Below are positions 35,201 to 42,299 of a stretch of 64,000 nt of DNA, piece by piece. This stretch comes from MWCR01 sp049325475 (GTDB taxonomy: Bacteria; Patescibacteriota; Patescibacteriia; 2-12-FULL-60-25). The first letter of the stretch is position 1. Each line of letters opens with the position of its first letter. Position numbers and translations under genes: made by a program. The notes below the pieces were generated by a model. It worked only from the letters and a program-made list of their open reading frames with translations, was not told where the DNA came from and did no database searches. The stretch is taken from assembly GCA_049325475.1 (NCBI GenBank), contig JBMOLN010000007.1, positions 124,001 to 188,000 on the forward strand, given 5' to 3'.

Positions 35201-38200
35201 TGGCCGTGGTGGAGACAACTCCCGAAACCGATAAATTTGTTGTGGTCACATTTGTCACATACATGCCGAGCCAGCGGTTGGCAAAAGAACCCAGTTCATA
35301 AATATCCGGCGCCGAAGGCAATAATGCTGAATTTACGAATCCCAGCACAGCCAAATCCGTAGTCGTTGCCGTAATAAACGATGCGCCGTTCGCGTCAACT
35401 GTTCCGGCTATTGTCGTGTCCGTGCCAATACTGACTTTGGCGGTAGATGTTGCTCCCGTATACCCGATTGTTAAATTTCCATTTAAAGCCTCTTCCAAAT
35501 CCCAGGAATTTGTTCCTAATCTTACTCGTCTTACATAAATTTCATCCCAGCGCATTCCCGGCCGCCCCAAATCATAGGCCAGATGCGCGCCCGGCATCAG
35601 ATCCCCGGTCGAAGTTCCGCCCGCGAATTGGATACCATTCGTCGTCACATTGCCGATATCGGTTACATCTTGGAATGACTGCGAGCCTCCTCCCGTAATC
35701 TGCACGCCGTTAACATATAATGCCGTTGTTGAAACATATCCCGAAGCATATATATTGGTACTGGTTACATTCGCGGCTTGTAAATTGGTAGTAAATATAT
35801 TGGTACTTGTCACTGTCTGTACATATAAACCCAGCCAGCGGTTGGCCGCATCGCCCAAATAATATTGATCTGTCACGCTCGGTAATAAATTTGAATTTAC
35901 TCCGCCGGTTAAAGCGATCTGCGTTCCGGTTGCATATGTAAAGCTGACCTGTTGCAAACCCGAACCGCCCAAAGCCGTAAACTGCGAGTTCACAATAAAA
36001 TCCGCTGTCGAAGTTCCGCCTGCAAACTGTATTGCGTTTGTGGTAATCGATCCCTGATCCGTCACACTCTGCAAATCCTGATTTCCTCCTCCTGCCGATT
36101 CCCCGTTAATAGTCACCGCTTCAATCAACATGGAAGCGCTTAGGCTTCCGATTTCGGATTGACCGCTGTACTTTGCGCCCTGCAATTCCAAATAATCCCC
36201 GGTATTCAAATTGACTATTGTTGTCGGTATGGTGGCCGTGCCCTCACCCGATGATGGCTGGCGGCTGTAAGTAAAAATCTCATCTGTTACGGCCGTACTG
36301 TTATTTTTATAAATTCTTACCTGGTTTACGGAGCGTTCACTTCCCAAATCCGTTATTTGATAAAATGTAATTTGTCCGCTTAATCTATATGTTCCTGTTG
36401 CCGTTATGGTCACGACAGAATTTCCGTTTGTATGCGTATAATAACTGTCTTTTCTTGTGCTGTTTAATAAAATGGATTCCCAATTACCATTGGTTGAATC
36501 ATTAAATGCCGCTGACTGTCTTCCCTGAAAAATATTGGGAGCAACTTCAATCTTCTTGCCGTCGATCCAAAGCTCGGTTGTAGAAACCGTGCTTCCATAT
36601 ATATATGTAGATGACACGCTCTGCGAGACCAATTCTCCTTGCACATTAAAGTCTCCGGTTGATGTCCCGCCTGCAAACTGAATTGTATTTGTTGTCACAT
36701 TCCCTAGGTTCGTGACGTCTTGCAAATTCTGCGATCCCCCGCCCGTTGATGTTGGCACATTGGCAATGGCGGTATCCAAATCTTTCAATACTCCCTGCAC
36801 TGTCGTTGCATTGGAATAACCGAATTCGTCAAACACACCAACCAGCGCCGCACCCGATGTCCATGGCGATGTGCCAATCGCATCCAGTCTGATTCCTCCG
36901 ATCGACAAGAAATTCGTCAGCGACATGGACGTACCGGTTGCTGAAGCAAAAATCAAACCATTCAAATACGAAAGCCCTGCAACATTTAAAGTATTTTGAA
37001 TGATAAGCCCCGCCGTGGAAGTCCCGCCCGCAAATTGCAAGCCATGGGTTGTAATGGACCCGCGATCAGTCACATATTGCAAATCGATAGCATCCACTGT
37101 TGAAGATACAGTAGCGATATCAGCAGCATTCTGCGCAATGTTCGCTGTGTTGGTTCCGACAGTCGAAGACACTGCTGAAATATCAGCCGCATTCTGCGCG
37201 ATGCTCGATGTCGCATTCGCAAGATCGGTTTGCAAGTTGGCAATCGAAGAAGTCGCCCCCGCAAGATCTGTCTGCAAATTCGAAATATCAGTTTGATTTT
37301 GAGCAATATCCGCCGCATTCTGTGCAATGTTGGCAGTGTTGGTCGCAACAGTTGATGAAACATTGGCAATGTCAGCGGCATTCTGCGCAATGCTCGATGT
37401 CGCGCTCGCTAGGTCGGTTTGTAATGTCGCAACCGTTGAGGTGGTTGCCGCTAAATCGGTCTGAATATTGAAAACTGTATTTGTTAAATTCGCCAATACT
37501 GTATCCAAATCCTTCAGCACTGCTTGCACTGTTGCACCATTGGAATTCACAAACTCATCAAACACGCCGACGATGGATGCGCCTGATGTTATGTTGCTCA
37601 CACCAACAGCACTCAATAATATTCCTCCAATTGATAAAGAATTTGTCAGCGCCAGATTTGTTCCGGTCGCATTTTGAAAAACGATATCAGCAAAATTCGA
37701 TATACCGATTGCACTCAAAGTATTTTGGATGATAAGTGCCGCTGTTGATGTACCTCCGGCAAATTGCATAGCACGAGTCGTAATACTTCCCCTGTCTGTC
37801 ACATATTGCAGATCAATGTTTGCGACCGTGGTCGATACTGTTTGCAAATCAGTTTGCGTTTGAGCCAGAGTTGAAGAAACAGTTGCAATATCCGCTGTGT
37901 TTTGCGAGACTGTTGACGATACCGCTGCAATGTCCGCCGCATTCTGTGCAATGTTGGCAGTGTTGGTCGCAACAGTTGATGAAACGTTTGCGATGTCAGT
38001 TGCATTCTGCGCGATGCTCGATGTCGCATTCGCAAGATCGGTTTGCAAGCTGGCAATCGAAGAAGTCGCCCCCGCAAGATCTGTCTGCAAATTCGAAATA
38101 TCAGTTTGATTTTGAGCAATATCAGCCGTATTCTGCGCAATGTTAGCAGTGTTGGTCGCAACAGTTGATGAAACGTTTGCGATGTCAGTTGCATTCTGCG

Positions 38201-41099
38201 CGATGCTCGATGTCGCATTCGCCAAATCGGTTTGCAAATTTGCGATGGACGAAGTTGCATTTCCAAGATCTGTCTGTATCGTCGCAATCGTTGATGTCAC
38301 GTTTGCCAGATTGGATTCAATTGTGGCAATCGTTGAAGTCGCCGCGGCAATCTCGTTTAAAGCATAAGCAATGTCATTTGCATTTTGTGTAATCCAAGCA
38401 TCAAAATCCGCCAGTACCGCTTGTACTGTTGTTGCATTGGAATTGGCAAACTCATCAAACACTCCAATCAAAGTCGCTCCGCTGTTTGTATTGTTAGTTC
38501 CAACTGCGTCCAATTGAATTCCATTGATTGTTAAATAAGATGCCAGAGCCAAACCCGTACCCGTTGCATAATCAAAATCAAGACCGGCTATCGTTGCATT
38601 TGTCGCTTCCAAATTTGTTGCGAATAATTTTGTCGTGGTTGCATTTGTTGCCAAAAACTCTGCACCGACCGCGTTATTGAATCCAAACAATGTTGCATAA
38701 AAGTCAGAGCTTGTTGCGGCGGTAAAGAGTGCGTAATCCGCATCCAAAGTTCCCTGCACGTTAAAGTCGGCTGTTGATGTACCGCCGGCAAACTGAATTG
38801 CATTGGTTGTAGTAGCGCCATTATCCGTAATTTGCTGCAAAGTCATTGCCGAACTGGAAACCGAAACTGCTGTTATCGCAGTATCCAAATCCTTCAGCAC
38901 TGCTTGTACTGTCGTATTGTTGGAATTAACAAACTCATCAAATACACCAATGATTGATGCACCCGATGTTATGTTGCTCGCTCCGACGGCGCTCAATAAG
39001 ATGCCGCCGATTGAAAGCGAGTTGGTTAAAGCCAAATTTGTTCCGGTCGCATTTTGAAAAATAATATCAGCAAAATTCGATATGCCGATTACACTCAAAG
39101 TATTTTGGATGATAAGTGCCGCTGTTGATGTACCTCCGGCAAATTGCATAGCACGAGTCGTAATACTTCCCCTGTCTGTCACATATTGCAGATCAATGTT
39201 TGCGACCGTGGTCGATACTGTTTGCAAATCAGTTTGTGTTTGAGCCAGAGTTGAAGAAACAGTTGCAATATCCGCTGTGTTTTGCGAGACTGTTGACGAT
39301 ACCGCCGCGATGTCCGACGCATTCTGCGCAATGTTAGCAGTGTTGGTCGCAACAGTCGATGAAACGTTTGCGATGTCGGTTGCATTCTGCGCTATGCTCG
39401 ATGTCGCATTCGCTAGATCGGTTTGTAAATTTGAAATATCAGTTTGATTTTGAGCAATATCAGCCGTATTCTGCGCAATGTTGGCAGTGTTGGTCGCGAC
39501 AGTTGATGAAACATTGGCAATGTCGGTGGCATTCTGCGCAATGCTGGAAGTCGCACTTGCCAAATCAGTCTGGATGTTCGCAATCGTTGAAGTGGCTGCC
39601 GCCAAGTCAGATTGTAAATTATTGATTTGATTCAAAGCGCTTTCCAAAAGCGCATCCAAATCGTTCAGCACAGCCTGTACCGATGTGGCATTTGAATTTG
39701 CAAACTCATCAAACACACCGATCAAATACGCTCCGGATGATAGATTGTTTGTTCCCACATCGTCCAAACGAATTCCGTTGATTGTTAAGTAGGAAGACAG
39801 CGCCAATGCTGATCCCGTTGCATAGTCAAAAGTCAAGTTTTGAAAATAAACCGGATTCAGTACGGCCAAATTGGTAAACGTTGCATACGTCGCGTCAAGA
39901 TTGACTGAAGTTAAATCCGTGTATGCTCCGGATAAAGCATTTAGATTGGTGGCAAATAAATTCGTTGTCGTTGCATCACTTGCCAAAAACTCTGCGCCAA
40001 CCGCAGTATTAAATCCAAATGTCGTTGCATAAAGGTCAGAGCTTGTTGCCGCTGTAAACAACGCATAGTCAGCAAGCAGCGTTCCTTGTACGTTAAAGTC
40101 AGCCGTTGAGGTGCCTCCGGCAAATTGAATTGCGAATGTTGTTGTACTGCCATTATTCGTGACTTGCTGAAAATCCAAACTGTAAGCGGTTGATGAAACC
40201 GAAGCTATAGCCGCATCCAAATCTGCCAGCACCTCTTGAACCGTTACTCCGTTGGAATTTACAAACTCATCAAATACTCCGACCAATGCTGCGCCCGATG
40301 TTAAATTACTGGTTCCTGTCGCGCTCAACGCAATGCCTTGGATGGTCAAATTGTTTGATAAAAATAAATCTGTTGTTGAAACCGATCCCGCATTGGAAAT
40401 CGAAAATAATTCCGTGTCATTGTCATTAAAAACCGAGAAGCGATAATTATTCGCATCGGTCATCACATTTCTGATTGACAAAGTTTTAAATTCTGAACTG
40501 GCTCCATTCCATCCCGATCCTTGTAACAAAATCGAAGCCGAATCAACCCCTTGATTAATTGCGGTTGCATTACCTTGAGCTTCGCCTAATATTCCCGGAG
40601 TTGACGTTGAAGCCACAAAAGCTCCTACGCGTTTGGAATTTAACGCATAAGGAAAAGCCGCCAAAAGAACTCTGGGTTGAGCCTCCGCATCTGACTCTAT
40701 TTTGACAGCCAAATAAAGTTCATCCTCAAACTTGAGATAATTCGGAAAAGCCACACAAGATCCTAATTTCACAAAAAAGTAACCTTGCAAGTCCGGCTGT
40801 ACTTTGGCACACGGTCCGCTGGCCTGGTCATAAACTTCTTTCCAAAGCAATGGACCGGTCTCTGACGGCACATCGCCCGGTGCTCCGCCTGTCTGCGCTG
40901 AATAAACGGAAAATTGAATTTGAGTTGAAGAAGTAACCGGCACACCTCCAGCTGATCGCAATCTGCTTTGATAATTAATCACTTCCGGAATATCAGCTTT
41001 CAAGCCCGCATGTGGATAAAATAAAAAAGCAAAACAAAGTATGCTCATCACAAAAATTTTAATGTTTTGTCTGAAGTTTTGTTTTGACTTTTTTCCCAT
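29259..41099 (-). CDS. Giant secreted fibre protein (3946 residues) with N@d coiled coils, C1q-like domain and seven-bladed propeller
   Basis: Residues 1-36 are a signal peptide. About 150-2340 alternate beta modules (QFAGGTSTADFNVQGTL, FATNLEATN, GVFDEFANSN) with coiled coils of seven-residue repeats such as IAQNTADIAQNQTD, where Asn sits at position d; this N@d pattern is known from trimeric adhesin and tail-fibre coiled coils. About 1513-1660 is C1q-like. About 2363-2726 has seven blades ending LYAGRG.. GDIYVCDP. DLAEMYPSADPTLEAGDVV (about 2776) is followed by fibre-type GIGTDAPEAKLQV motifs. The tail is acidic and has no sortase motif. I infer a trimeric surface adhesin. A terminator at 41171-41201 separates it from the upstream genes. 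Confidence 0.75.
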   Translation of the reverse strand: MGKKSKQNFRQNIKIFVMSILCFAFLFYPHAGLKADIPEVINYQSRLRSAGGVPVTSSTQIQFSVYSAQTGGAPGDVPSETGPLLWKEVYDQASGPCAKVQPDLQGYFFVKLGSCVAFPNYLKFEDELYLAVKIESDAEAQPRVLLAAFPYALNSKRVGAFVASTSTPGILGEAQGNATAINQGVDSASILLQGSGWNGASSEFKTLSIRNVMTDANNYRFSVFNDNDTELFSISNAGSVSTTDLFLSNNLTIQGIALSATGTSNLTSGAALVGVFDEFVNSNGVTVQEVLADLDAAIASVSSTAYSLDFQQVTNNGSTTTFAIQFAGGTSTADFNVQGTLLADYALFTAATSSDLYATTFGFNTAVGAEFLASDATTTNLFATNLNALSGAYTDLTSVNLDATYATFTNLAVLNPVYFQNLTFDYATGSALALSSYLTINGIRLDDVGTNNLSSGAYLIGVFDEFANSNATSVQAVLNDLDALLESALNQINNLQSDLAAATSTIANIQTDLASATSSIAQNATDIANVSSTVATNTANIAQNTADIAQNQTDISNLQTDLANATSSIAQNATDIANVSSTVATNTANIAQNASDIAAVSSTVSQNTADIATVSSTLAQTQTDLQTVSTTVANIDLQYVTDRGSITTRAMQFAGGTSTAALIIQNTLSVIGISNFADIIFQNATGTNLALTNSLSIGGILLSAVGASNITSGASIIGVFDEFVNSNNTTVQAVLKDLDTAITAVSVSSSAMTLQQITDNGATTTNAIQFAGGTSTADFNVQGTLDADYALFTAATSSDFYATLFGFNNAVGAEFLATNATTTKLFATNLEATNATIAGLDFDYATGTGLALASYLTINGIQLDAVGTNNTNSGATLIGVFDEFANSNATTVQAVLADFDAWITQNANDIAYALNEIAAATSTIATIESNLANVTSTIATIQTDLGNATSSIANLQTDLANATSSIAQNATDIANVSSTVATNTANIAQNTADIAQNQTDISNLQTDLAGATSSIASLQTDLANATSSIAQNATDIANVSSTVATNTANIAQNAADIAAVSSTVSQNTADIATVSSTLAQTQTDLQTVSTTVANIDLQYVTDRGSITTRAMQFAGGTSTAALIIQNTLSAIGISNFADIVFQNATGTNLALTNSLSIGGILLSAVGVSNITSGASIVGVFDEFVNSNGATVQAVLKDLDTVLANLTNTVFNIQTDLAATTSTVATLQTDLASATSSIAQNAADIANVSSTVATNTANIAQNAADIAQNQTDISNLQTDLAGATSSIANLQTDLANATSSIAQNAADISAVSSTVGTNTANIAQNAADIATVSSTVDAIDLQYVTDRGSITTHGLQFAGGTSTAGLIIQNTLNVAGLSYLNGLIFASATGTSMSLTNFLSIGGIRLDAIGTSPWTSGAALVGVFDEFGYSNATTVQGVLKDLDTAIANVPTSTGGGSQNLQDVTNLGNVTTNTIQFAGGTSTGDFNVQGELVSQSVSSTYIYGSTVSTTELWIDGKKIEVAPNIFQGRQSAAFNDSTNGNWESILLNSTRKDSYYTHTNGNSVVTITATGTYRLSGQITFYQITDLGSERSVNQVRIYKNNSTAVTDEIFTYSRQPSSGEGTATIPTTIVNLNTGDYLELQGAKYSGQSEIGSLSASMLIEAVTINGESAGGGNQDLQSVTDQGSITTNAIQFAGGTSTADFIVNSQFTALGGSGLQQVSFTYATGTQIALTGGVNSNLLPSVTDQYYLGDAANRWLGLYVQTVTSTNIFTTNLQAANVTSTNIYASGYVSTTALYVNGVQITGGGSQSFQDVTDIGNVTTNGIQFAGGTSTGDLMPGAHLAYDLGRPGMRWDEIYVRRVRLGTNSWDLEEALNGNLTIGYTGATSTAKVSIGTDTTIAGTVDANGASFITATTTDLAVLGFVNSALLPSAPDIYELGSFANRWLGMYVTNVTTTNLSVSGVVSTTAIYVNGQQIATSTPTFQQVTEEGNVTSLAIQFAGGTSTSDFNVQGTLDADYSLFTAATSTDLYATTFGFNSAAGAEFIASNATTTNLFATNLEATNFAIDNLDFDYATGTALALSSYLTINGIKLDAVGTNNTNSGATLIGVFDEFANSNAGTVQGVLADFDDWISQNANDITYAISELAAATSTLASISAEIAIVSSTLATTISNLVNVTGDIANLQTDLANATSSIAQNTADIASVSSSLAGTQTDLQTVSTTVANIDLQYVTDRGAITTHGLQFAGGTSTAGLIIQNTLNVAGLSYLNDLIFASASGTSLALTDFLSIGGIRLDAIGTSPWTSGAALVGVFDEFDNSNATTVQGVLADLDAAISAVTSSGGGFDGRMDDTLIMGTAPSRTETTWTNTGLSGGGYESVRSLVSYKGHLYAGRGDGGGEGDIYVCDPTAGGNTAVCDNSADWSQAYNTGYDQVNTLYAYKGYLYAGFGDDAGEGDIYYCNPGLTGDADICESGDWNDASFPSGPYRIRQIIEFNNYLYAANDTGSSGSGSVGVCNPAAAGNANICDNSSDWTNISFSGYEELPALAVFNNRLYGLMGNSNGSDNDLMLCDSTAAGDAGRCDSSSDWSVSLADPYSNYDSFESAAVYRGLLYFGAGNDSGDGDLYSCDPGVLGLPTLCDSTYDIAVSQNNGSGVYRIPALLSYDGFLFMGYEGTTAGGGQIYKYDVSNAYLSDAGTGFEATYAFADFNGYLYAGRGNSSGDGEVWYYQTARTGSYDIAFEAGNATGSVWFDNEAYSMSGAGDSQSIGAFKFSHGIITDAGAYDLAEMYPSADPTLEAGDVVALDDVWEGYVKKSSMPYESSLVGVVSTKPGFLLSGPKDENARPIALVGRVPVKVSLENGEIKVGDNLTSASIPGYAMKSSESGMILGQAMESFTSSTANGATTGTVMMFVRTSFGVQKSGFAINSVGAASSIWLLQQTLSADLAGLTLQGSTSSLQMLTNGALAAEKPISLATGDILSQSFDLNPASEQSYFFSLETALGKATVLTTENSDLYLMPQGDQIILRPLFDSAQGVLFMDADGGTPIMTVDTLNHRIGINMDNPTVELDVNGDAKIKNIEVQENIWMNKDKVVKFNGKDGQSQIGYNSFDNSLKLQTELGSNVNVVLGDNDGNTEFVFTSSDGTKAASVDSKGNTYLAGSLAVGTEKPKSKLHVDSNQESENAIATFENAGGDFEVYRVDKSPEGLVAGNIGDLAVDTVNGTTYIKQSGDGLSNGWVQFATGTPLYYEMDTLDSIAERGNETNWALSFRGGTSTGDLLPQVTNAFSLGAKENQWSNVWTEKLNIGAAAWSLSENELGDLTIGNKDLSALTIKTDGKVGIGTDAPEAKLQVSDELKEAQENAVGLYSQMSARITSAGGYAKGMKSVASMNSDQQAALLQGLVGLEAMAVNEGSGLVHDAMGATLGVMNGGDGSITYAHGLMVRSAINSGTGKISRLSGITVEEQTAAVYNTNLLIGTSTAPTADYSIYNESGKLNFFAGNLGIGVVVPELPLDVRRVGGAVAAFSRVSNDGKIISLKQDDYEEGTISIYGSVVSYNAFTGSHYAWTDDEISSGMLVVMTGENKRLHDRADSQYVYGVKLCTKANDAEVMGAYVSVLEPKLTPSKDNPHIVMAAGKGEIWVADNGKNIRVGDYLVSSDVAGHAMKDLQDEPVSYVVARAAENVDWSKVEAEINGVKHVKMAVFFDSFSKNNLDQQIQSSVLGITLQGGELKEGDIPDLHVAGAIFEGTVTVKKHMVFGRDTVGQALIMSGESEVHVSFKGEYETLPIVTITPVGLHEFQYGVKNITLQGFDIILSDKTYEDTLFNWHAFGNDDSKVFVSNGTTLEIEVTEMGSSKIEYDMDVLGEVLVDEATTTQDGTEHEARPPSHEAMEDSSTESDELEIIAVPEEPDEPEVVIVDTVAESEVTGTETVDEVAADGTEPEAEANADTTTTTDQ
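37674..37930 (-). repeat. Long near-identical intragenic repeat, copy 1 (copy 2 at 39054-39310)
   Basis: About 250 bases of the giant gene recur 1380 bases away with only a few changes by eye, covering the TDRGSITTRAMQFAGGTSTA module and the start of the following coiled coil. This is much closer identity than among the other modules and points to recent duplication or gene conversion. Confidence 0.75.
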
Positions 41100-41170
41100 A
41101 TTTGCCGTTTGTTTTTGTTGCTTTAATTTTAATATATATATAGCATTATGTTTTTTGGCTTAATCTAGTT

Positions 41171-41201
41171 AAAAAAGAGCCCTTTGTTTTATCAGAGGGC
41201 T
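41171..41201 (-). terminator. Terminator between the 41232 gene and the giant gene
   Basis: AGCCCT (41178-41183) pairs with AGGGCT (41196-41201), followed by a minus-strand T run at 41171-41176. Confidence 0.65.
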
Positions 41202-41231
41202 GTGGAAATATTTACTATTTTCTGTGGAACT

Positions 41232-42299
41232 TTATTCTACCAATTTCCAGGCATCATTTTCATAGGTAAACGAATATACGTTTAAACGATTTTCATGCTC
41301 AAATTCAACTTGCAATACCCTTGGATAACTAATTTCATAACTGGACACATAATTATCCACAAACTTCATTGATTTGATTTTTAGTGAAAAATCATCACCA
41401 TCCTTATCATCATACAAAGACTCATAATGCTCAACAAAGCCAAGTTTATCCATTTCTTCCTGCAAACCATTGGCAGCTGAATTATATATTTGACTTATAG
41501 TTTGACTTTGTTCTGCTTCAAAGATATCCACAATTAATCCATATAGTTTTTTATCAAAATAGATAAAAACATTGCTATTTGCATCAGGCGTTAAATACAA
41601 ACTCAACTCATGGCCTTTCAAAGCTTCATGCTCTATTGTCAAAGGTTCGCTTTCTTTTACTTTCGTAAATACAAATCTGCCCGCTTCGCCCACATCAATT
41701 GATACTTCATTCATCTTTAACCTCAATCCCGCTTCCGGCAGCAATGTATACGGATTTAAAACCACTCCATTTATACGTTCATGAATAATCGCTGTTTTTT
41801 CCAATTTCTCTTGTGACGATGTTTGTACGGCTCCACTCTCGCTTTGAGTTGAAAGATTAAAAGAACCTGTAAAAAACAAAATCAAACCGCCCACGATAAA
41901 TGATGCCACAATGGCAATAACCATAATCGCTGCCGTTGTTCTCTGTTTTATCATTGCTTCATTCTTGGTTTCCCTCTTTTTCGCTTTCCTCATCAATCTC
42001 AAAGTATTGGCCGCTAAAAGCAAAATTATCAAAAGAAAAAATATTATTCCATAAAAAAATGCGGGCGTCAGGCCTTCTCTTATTTTTTCAATAACTTGCA
42101 CGTCTTTCTCCAAAGTAAATAAAGCCGTGTCTTTTTCCATTCCCTGCTCATCCACCACAGTCACTCTGTGTATACCCGGTCCCAAATCTTTGGGAATCCC
42201 CAAATTCCAATTACCTTCCGCATCTGTTTGTACCTCAAAAATTGCTCGCGGCGATGAATCTTGGAGCATTTGAGATGAATTATCTTGTTCAGTAAACAT
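41232..42299 (-). CDS. Membrane protein carrying the second half of a split Ig-like domain
   Basis: The N-terminal 70 residues (FEVQTDAEGNWNLGIP, GIHRVTVVDEQGMEKD) resemble the later strands of a bacterial Ig-like domain, of which the first strands (GKAAPNSKLKIYVY) end the upstream gene. Two membrane helices follow (about 80-104 and 122-148), then an exported domain with CnaB-like features (INGVVLNPYTLLPEAGLRLK) and an acidic alpha/beta C-terminus. It overlaps the upstream gene by 11 bases in another frame (ATGTTTACTGA), so it is either coupled or the product of a frameshifted single gene. It may anchor the surface complex; this is inference. Confidence 0.7.
   Translation of the reverse strand: MFTEQDNSSQMLQDSSPRAIFEVQTDAEGNWNLGIPKDLGPGIHRVTVVDEQGMEKDTALFTLEKDVQVIEKIREGLTPAFFYGIIFFLLIILLLAANTLRLMRKAKKRETKNEAMIKQRTTAAIMVIAIVASFIVGGLILFFTGSFNLSTQSESGAVQTSSQEKLEKTAIIHERINGVVLNPYTLLPEAGLRLKMNEVSIDVGEAGRFVFTKVKESEPLTIEHEALKGHELSLYLTPDANSNVFIYFDKKLYGLIVDIFEAEQSQTISQIYNSAANGLQEEMDKLGFVEHYESLYDDKDGDDFSLKIKSMKFVDNYVSSYEISYPRVLQVEFEHENRLNVYSFTYENDAWKLVE

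Noticed and set aside
29443..40446. Many plus-strand and shifted-frame ORFs inside the giant gene
   Set aside because: Shadows of a highly repetitive coding sequence; the same pseudo-peptides recur with each module.
42289..42299. Programmed -1 frameshift joining the two surface genes
   Set aside because: Joining needs a +1 shift and no known +1 slip sequence is visible; coupled re-initiation or an indel is simpler.
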